DNA of 64,000 nucleotides from Trichobilharzia szidati (taxonomy: Eukaryota; Platyhelminthes; Trematoda; Strigeidida; Schistosomatidae): assembly GCA_944472155.2 (NCBI GenBank), contig OX235273.1, positions 102,756,582 to 102,820,581 of the forward strand, given 5' to 3'. A model generated the notes under the pieces. It saw only the letters and a program-made list of their open reading frames with translations, was not told the origin of the DNA and ran no database searches. Both the position numbers and the translations under genes were made by a program. Below, in pieces: positions 43,101 through 52,100 of the stretch; within the stretch, counting starts at the first letter, position 1; every line of letters starts with the position of its first letter.

Positions 43101-46100
43101 AAGGTCCATGGGTTTGAGTGCATTGAACGGGAACTGAACCTCAGCCATCGGGCCTGGCTGGCGGGAACTCCATCACTGAGGTACCAGCGATATGTGTATG
43201 TTCTTGTATTGGAAATGTATTTGTCTATTTGTCTCAGGTAAGACTACGGACTGATATCAGTTAAAGAACCATTGAAAACCAGGGAGTACTGGACGGTTGT
43301 TTCGTTCCAGTTTGGGATTCATCGGCAGCATTTGTTAAAACACTGGACTTCCAACCTATGGGTCTCAGGTTCGAATCTCACTCCACCTATTTCAGCCTGA
43401 ACAAAACTGGGTAATATCATCTCCCGCCTCACACGATCCGTGTGTCTCGAGCTACAATGTGTGGTCTGAAACCGCTGAATGGTTTGTAGTGCTTTAGTGG
43501 TCTATCATGATTGACTTGTTTCGGTCCCCAGAAGTTCCGAATTGAGGAAAGTTTTTCCCTTGAGGTTGACACGTATTATTATTGTCCCCTTGGGTTCCGA
43601 GTGGAGCAGAAGGTTTCAGCAGCACATTTCTACTTTTTCCTATTTTCTGCTGTCCTCTTTACCTGATCCCTTGATTATCCATCGTCTCACTCGTCATTCC
43701 CCATTAGGGTTCCACTTGAGCGATGACCTGTCGCCCGAATTCATTCAATGGTCTCCTCAGCGTGTGCCTGATCCATTCTCACTTTCTCCCATGTATATGT
43801 TGAGCAATAGGTGCTTGATTGGTTTCGTGTTGCTGATTCTTTCTAGTCGGCCATCTGATCTTCAATATGGAGTCAGGGAAGGCAGCTGTTCACAAAAGTC
43901 TGCACCACCCTGTTGGAAATGCTTTTCATGACGCGTCAGGTTTCAGACACATATAGAAGAAGTGACGTAACTTTTGCGTTGAATCTTGTTCTTTATGTTG
44001 AGGCGAAGTGCAGAAGATTTCCGAACTATTTTGAGAGTTATGACTGGTTCAACATCTGCATACGTGCTGTCGCCTGTGGTTGAAACTATGCTTCCTAGAT
44101 AAGTGAAGGATGTGATGTCTTTCGAATTCATTCCGTTGATAATGGTTGGTGTTTGTTGTTCACTTGAAGTCTTGTCTTTGCTACTTCTGTCAAACTGTTG
44201 GTTTTCACTTGTAGATCTTCGTGTTCGTGTGGGGCTAGACATAAATCGCCTGATAAATTCAGATCTTCTAGAGTTTTCTTATAGGTTCAACGTATTCTTG
44301 TCTTCTCATTCCCCATACACTGTGTGCCGCATAGTCCAGTCCACCACAATTAAGAATATCATGAGTGATAATAGGCAGCCAGCTTATCTTACTCTAGTAT
44401 TCATTTCGAACGCCTCTCTGAGTTTTCCGTTGTGGATTTACTGACAAGTGCCACACTTATCTACTAACGAATACCATAGTTCCGATTTCTTTTAGCCTTA
44501 TAAAAACATCACTTAACTTGATAACCAGGAAAGCTTTGCTTGCTTTCTGAAGTGTGTGTCTGGCTGTTACTTCTCGACTGTCCACACTTTGGGAGTTGAT
44601 TTCTTCTAGAAGTACCTTAAACAGGAAGAACATTAGTATTTCTTGACCACCTGCTTGAGGCCAGTCACACGACCTGTTTGAAGCTGTAATTTTAGTTGTG
44701 TCTGCATAAAGATCTTACCACCGATAACGGACTGCTGCAAGGTAAGTCGAGGTGTAATACTTCCGGGGTCATCCTTTTTTAACCTGAGCGCACATGCAAC
44801 ATCACAGTAGGACTTGACTCACAGACCCTCAACATAGTGTAAACATGTTTCACTATATTTGAAGCTGCTTATAGTCGAATCAACATCCGAAATGACCTTT
44901 CTAGCATGGTAGAACATGCAGGAACGTTAAACCCCAACCATCACATCAAGGTAGCCTCTGTCATTCAGGAATTACTTAAATTACTTTTGTTTATTGGTCG
45001 CAGGATTTCATTATTAGCTGACATCGGTTAGAGAAGCATTTGAAAACCTGGGAGTATTGGACAGCTGTTTCGTTCTATTTTGGGACTCTTCATCAGTACG
45101 CACCCACCGCTAGAGCTCGAACCCAGGACCTTCTGGGTTACAAAGCCAGCTCGTAGACCATTAAGCCGCTGAGACCTGTTAATATTTATTTATATTTGAA
45201 ACAATTTGTATAATATGTTATTGTAGTCATTCATGGTATCTGTTTTTCTTTTGTTTTTCATCAATCAATAATTCTCACATCTAGGTTGATCATTTACACA
45301 TATCTATAACCTTTAACACATCAAAGAAAACCAATGGGATAGCCGATTTCAATCGCCTACCGTATATATCAAAACGTCTAATTACCGCTTTGTTAAATGG
45401 CAAGCTATTTCTTGACAGTACATTCGGTGCTCAGATATTTGCTAATTTATCACAAATCCCACCAGAGAATAGTATACAATTAATCTACTTATTATTTGCT
45501 TGTATGAATGATCCAATTCTGTACAATAAAAATACTACTAAAATGCCTAATATTAGTAGTAGTAGTGGTACCACTGAGAATTCGATGTTATCCCAAATTA
45601 TCGAGTTTATCTGTCCATATGGTGGACAGAATAAAGTGAATTTAATGTAAGTTTCATACATTTTGATGTTTGTGTGTGTGTGTATGTACTTTGCTAAATG
45701 TTTTAAATTTTCTGAAATGGACATATTTCACCGACAGATGGAATGTCGAACTTTTCACAAAATTTGCAACACATGTCAAGTTGGAAAAAATTAATTACTC
45801 AGAAAATAATAAGGATTTACTGTATCTTGACAATTGCAAGGTGTAAATATATTGGCGATGTGTTACACAGTACACGTGTTCTTCGATTGATAGGTGGATG
45901 TTATACTAGAGCCACAGATGATAACGTAAGTTAACAGGTGTCAGAAGAGCGTTCTGTGTATGTGTGCTAAGATTTTGTCAACAGCCAGTCAGTTTCCATC
46001 GACCATCGCTGTCTCTGTAGAATTGCTCACATTTGATAGCATCACCGTGTAAGTAATTCTGACGTCTGGCAGCATGTGTGTCGACACAGTGGAGGTCACC

Positions 46101-49100
46101 ATTCATTGGATGTCGTCATCTAGAAACACCAACTTCGGTGGCTTCGATATGTGCTGCGAATGCCATTCCAGAGGCTTCTATCCTGGTCTGTGTTCACTAG
46201 CCTTGGGATTGAGTAGCAAACGGGGAGAAATAGTCAGCCTATGAAGTGGTGTTGTGCGATGAAGGATATTTGTGTTAGATTGGCATCGGTTGGTACATCA
46301 CAACTCCCTGGTTGGAGTCCGAGAGATAGTTCAAATCGGTGGCTTGAAACGTTATCAGATATGGCCAAGAATCGCAGTCAGTGGCGAACTTGCTGCGATT
46401 TCCTTCTTTCTTCCCTTTCTGACGGTAATGACACGAATGTCGCTTGCTCTTAATTCATTCCCTCCCTATTATTATATATTGTTGTCTTGTTAATATTGTG
46501 TAGCGCATCTTTTTGGAGCCTGTATTGTACCAGGGTCTGTGTTTTTTATAAATAAATAAAAATAAACAGTCTCCTTCATGGCTGATTCAACTTTCCGAAT
46601 AAGTGAAGTAACCAACACATTCAACTATTTCACTGCTCTATGCTTAAACTAAGAGTCGGTGCAGACCTGTCATGCAACATTCTGTGCATTTGTGAAAAGG
46701 AGGAGGTTTTGCATTTTGTTAGCGTCTTCAATTAGAAGTACAGTGTCATCCGTATACTCTAAGTCGGTGAGACTGCACTCTGCTGATAACTCAATCCCTA
46801 AATCGCTAAAGTTGAATACGGTCACATCCGTTAACACATCTATGACAAAATTGAACAAAAAGGGAGGCAGTGAGTATCCCTAACATACGCCACTGGTTTT
46901 TATCACTTTTGATGACAACTCTCGTTTAGCTCTTAAACGATTGTCTGAGTTTGAGTAAAGTGACTTAGTTATTGATTATTATTATTGAACCTTGAATTTT
47001 AGATACTATGTTAGTTAAGCTAATCTTTCTATGATTATCACAGAAAGATTTAATTCACACCATTCTAACACGACTAAATATGGCTTTGACACATAACCGA
47101 ATACTTTAGTTAACCCACTCTGATAAGAAGTCATTCTGTAAGATTTCCAAGTTAGTCTGGATCACCTCTTCATAAATACATCTATAATGAATTAAAGCAA
47201 AAGTATCGACATTATAGACAGCATTGTTCCTAAAACAGGCGATGCGATTGAGGATGTTAAAGCCACACAGGATTAGATTGAGAAAGCATAAAGAACGTGA
47301 TTCAGATTTCCAACACTAATGTCAAGTCAATCAATGCTTCTATATGATTCAAAGATTTCGGGTACGCTTCATAGAAAGCATTTTGGACAAGCTACTATAA
47401 ACTTTCAACAACCCTTGTCAAACGTCCAGATCGCAAAGGATCCTGAGCCTATTGCTGTCTTAAGAAGACTATGCCTAACACACTGAGTACTATGCACAGT
47501 AACCAGCACGGAATATCAGAAAATGGAAGGACAATATGATTGTTTATTTCTCCACTGATTACGAAACTGGATTACAAGTTACTATATGCATAGTAATAAA
47601 ATTTACAATATTACTTCTGAATGTATTTCTCCAGTTGTCTGCCAACCAGCATACGATTAAGCACAACGGTCGGCATTGTTGTTTCCCGCCAACTGGAGAT
47701 TAGTTCGAATAAATAAGGCGTTCAGTATTCACTAACATTGATAACCCTCTTCACTTGATGATGAGGTAACAAGGAACTTTGCAGTTCAACGAATCAATCA
47801 AAAAACCTATTGGTTAGCAAATGTGCTGACGGGAGGGTGCAGATAGGGATGATCCTACGCCATGGAGACTGCTGATTAACAACTTGCGTCAGGCGAAGAT
47901 GAGTAGGGGGGCATGGAAGAGATCGTGTAAAGACAAAATAAAAGTGTATAGGCAACCTTAGAGTCAGCTAAAAAGGACTATAGAGAACATAGCGTAGTAG
48001 AGATGTACTTGCGAATCCTTATCTTCTACTCTGAACCGAAGGAAATAATTACAGTTTGTTTGATCATTATTTTCATCATTATTTCTTTTCTTTTTCTCTG
48101 ATTTATTTATTTATTTTAGACAATTTATTCAAGGTTTTATTAACCTTGCTCTGTCTATTCAACCTGATCCAATTATGATGATAAGCGAAGGTATCAATTC
48201 AACCTTTTTAAATCAATTAGAGAATTATCTTGTCTCACATGGTGTTAAACAAATGAGAGCAAGACGTGAATTACGTCTGTTATGTCCTCCTCAGTCGCTG
48301 GTGCCACCAGCACCGATGCCTCTACAACAACAGGAACCAACTGTATCTATGCATCAGAATGAAAGTCATGTAACAATTGTAAATACTTCTGACAGCTTGT
48401 CAGTTAATCAAAATATAACTGATCGGCTTACTTCATTCGATCAAGCGACTACAAAGTCATCAATGTCGTATACTTCACAGAGTACAAGATATGATACAAC
48501 TATTACTGCTCTTCAAGGTAATGCATTTTTATATAGGATTATGTATGTTTTATTCAGTTATGTACGAAATAGATATTTTATGTGTGAATGATAGCTGATG
48601 GTTATCACCCAGTTACTCCATGACTGAAGTATGTGAAGTGGAATTCGAACCCGACTTCTCTGACGAAGTCTCAGCACAGATACAGAGGGCTAGTTTCGCA
48701 TATGCCAGTTTACGTCGTCTCTGGCGGAGACGTGATATCCGGCTGGCTATCGACCAAAGAGCGGGTGTACTGCTCATCAGTCCGCTCCATCCTCCTATAT
48801 GGCTGTGAGACGTGGCCGTTGAGATTGGAAGACATGAAAAGGCCGACTATCTGTCTTTGATCATAGGTGTCTGCATTCTATCTCTCGTGTTAGGTGGAAG
48901 GTGTAACAAGGTGAGCAAAATTGGGGTTAGGCGTTGAGTGTTAGGTAAGGAGGGGAAATCAATCGACGAGGTTATGAAGCTACATCGATTGAGATGGTTA
49001 GGACATGTGCTACGTAGGCATAGTCATCGCCTCCCTCGACACGTAGTGTTAGCTGACATAGGGTCAGGTTGGAAAAGATCTAGCGTTGGCCAAACCAAAA

Positions 49101-52100
49101 CATGGCTTCATTAGTCAATGAAATCCACAACAGTTATCTTAAGCTACGTAGGAAGGTGTAGACTTCTTGACTGGTTAGGGTCCTCGGGACGGTAAAAACC
49201 AATGACGAGTGGAGACGATCGGTGATATGGCTCAGAGTGATCGTTCTCAATGGCTAGCGCAGATGCATCCACTCCTTGTGACTTATAATATCCAATGAAA
49301 CTATATTGTTCTTCGTTATTACTATTCCTTCTGTCTCATATCCCTGTCTACTGTCTCTATTATGCATTTCTTCCACTTTCTTCTCTTGCCTTGTGTGCTA
49401 CAAGGAGTGGAGTGTGGTGACTTGAACTATTTCACATCATTGCAAATTTCTATGTCGAAAACAGACAGATTCGAATCCAAGTTTCGTTGGTTGAAAATCA
49501 GTTGGATCAACTGACTGATAAGCTACAGTCTCCAATGCATCTGTTATCGCGAGTGGCAATAACAGTGATAATGAAATTCAATATCTTAACACAGTGCTTC
49601 AGTCGTATTATGAAATTTAATAATATTCAAGCGCTGAACAGTTGTAGGAAGCAATGCATATATCTATGACCTGGTCTTTCCATCCTCAATAATTTGATTC
49701 CAGCTATCATTTATGCCTTGTCCTGGTTCGGAACTTTTCAGCGGTCCGCACCCACTAATAATAATAAATAATGTGCTTTATTCCAAAACAGTACTAATGT
49801 TACAGTGTGGAATTTCCAGCATTTGGTACAATATTGCATCTAATTTTATCAAATAATATTAAAAACAATTTTTGGAATCATATTACAGGATTGCTAATGA
49901 CTGTTCTTGTATGGTATTTGTAGTAACAATGAAGTCGTATATGTATTTTCACATATATATACACAAAAAACGTAAATAATACTAAGGTTAGTAGCTAAGA
50001 TTGTCATTTAATTTAGGTATTGTCACCATAGATTACAATAGGAGAGATAATAGGTGGGCCAACTATTTAGGCAACAACATAGTAATTCATAAGTTTCACG
50101 CTTTACATTGTCTCTGTCACACAGAACATGGGCTGGCCAAATGAAGTATCTTTGAGTTCCTATACTTGGTAGTACGAGCATATAATCTTGTACTGACTTC
50201 TAGTTCTATCAGATGAGGTGTATGAGGTGAGTTGAAAATAGAGGGGGTTTTGAGGGCCAGACAATATAGATTTAGACGATTTCTTGCATAAGTTTAGATA
50301 GCTACTAACTGATGTAGTGAGAAGCTGAATAAGTTACACACCACCTGCTCTGCTAACAACCTTGAATACCCTTCTCACAGTAACATAGTCCTTTTTTAGT
50401 AGACCAAGGAAGACTAAGGGTGGGTATCAGTCAAGTACAATAGGTAAGATACACGAGTTAACAAATTGTGAGAGCAGAGGTTAAGTGATTCCAGATAGTT
50501 TTAACTTTCTAATGTAGTAACTTGGACAGAACATTTTCTTGGAGATCGATAACCAAGTAAGATCAGAGGATAAAACTGTGCGAAGACATAACTCTATCGG
50601 GAATTGGACCTAGAACCTTCAGGTTACAAGACCAAGCTCATTGATGATTCAACCAACCTTCAACTAATTATTTTTCTCTCTTGTCACACTCATGTTTTCT
50701 TCATTGTATTATCTGTCTTATTTCTGTTCTCCTATTTTCTGCATGCTTTCTTTGAAATATGGCTAGTCGTCTTAAAGAACATTTAATTCAGGCTTGATCA
50801 CAGATTGATTTCAGTGAGAGAATTGTCGAAAACCTCCAGGGAGGAGTATTAGGCAGCTGTTTCGTCCTAGTCTGGGACTCCTAAACAGTACCCATCCAAG
50901 ACCCCACCAGGGATTGAACCGAGGACCACCAGGTAACCAGACCAAGCTGGCTGATCATTCAATTCTAATCGAAGTCACTACGCGATCAAACTTGAAACCA
51001 ATCAAATCCCTACAAACCAACACCTGAATATTTATTTGTTAAAGTCTAATGAATGCCCTTTTTCCTTTTCTCATTGTAACACCTTTTTTGTTGTTTTTTT
51101 GCCCAACAATAGCTGCAGCTGCTCCATTTCTTCGTCTTTCTAAAGAAACTGTACAAACAATTGATAGTATATCCTCTCCTCTATCAAAATACTGGTCACA
51201 GGAGAATACAAACCTTCCAGAATACTTAAAAACACGTCTGCAGCGTATCCTATCTAATCCAACTGACAGGTTGACTAATATTGGTCGTCTAGGTGAAATG
51301 TATATTTATCAAACACTATTAGATTATATTCGTCGAGGAGAAAATCGTCATCAGACTGGTTTTGATGAAATGGCTAGCTGTGATTTTCCTACCGGTCATC
51401 CACTACTCGGTGTTGGACGATTGATTCGATGTAATTGGTGTAATTCGGAGAATGAATCAATGAGACCATATGATCTGGAAGTAGATGTTCAAGGTAATTG
51501 ATTATCACTCATACATAACTGTTATTATTATTGGTATTCTGTTGCGTTCCGATTGGGAGATACGGAAGGGGGGTCGACTTCATCAGCGCTCCTCTATTTT
51601 ATCTTGTTCTCTGTAGTTCTTGTTAGATGACACTACGGCGCTACATGATCTCCATATCACCATCGGACTAATGCCCAACTCACTGTTCCCTATTCCGGTT
51701 CCACTCATCAGTCTGTCATAATACTAAATACTATTTGTGGAATAAATGACAATTTCCCGATATACATATAAATATATATTATACATTAAGCCATATCTAC
51801 TATGTACTTCACAGTCTTGCTTAAAGCTCTTGGTAATGCGAATGAACATTGGACCAGTTGAACTCTGCTATAATGCCGTTTTTGCCCTTATTTCCAATCA
51901 ACATTCTTTATAAGGGAACTATTGACTCGTTTTTGTTAATTATAGTTTATTCAACCCCAGGTTTTTTAAATTGTAGTCGCCTTTTGGTCAATCTGAATGA
52001 TGGTTAGCTGTTGTCTATTGCCTGTTGGGCTACCTTTTCTATCCACTTGGCTTTCGTCGCTTACTGCTCACTGTCGATGTGCACAGTGTATAAACTTGTT

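Noticed and set aside
45743..45934. Open frame covering exons 19 and 20 without an intron
   Set aside because: It ends phase 0 at the 45926 donor, but the exon at 48120 needs two carried bases, and its upstream end does not match the phase left by exon 18.
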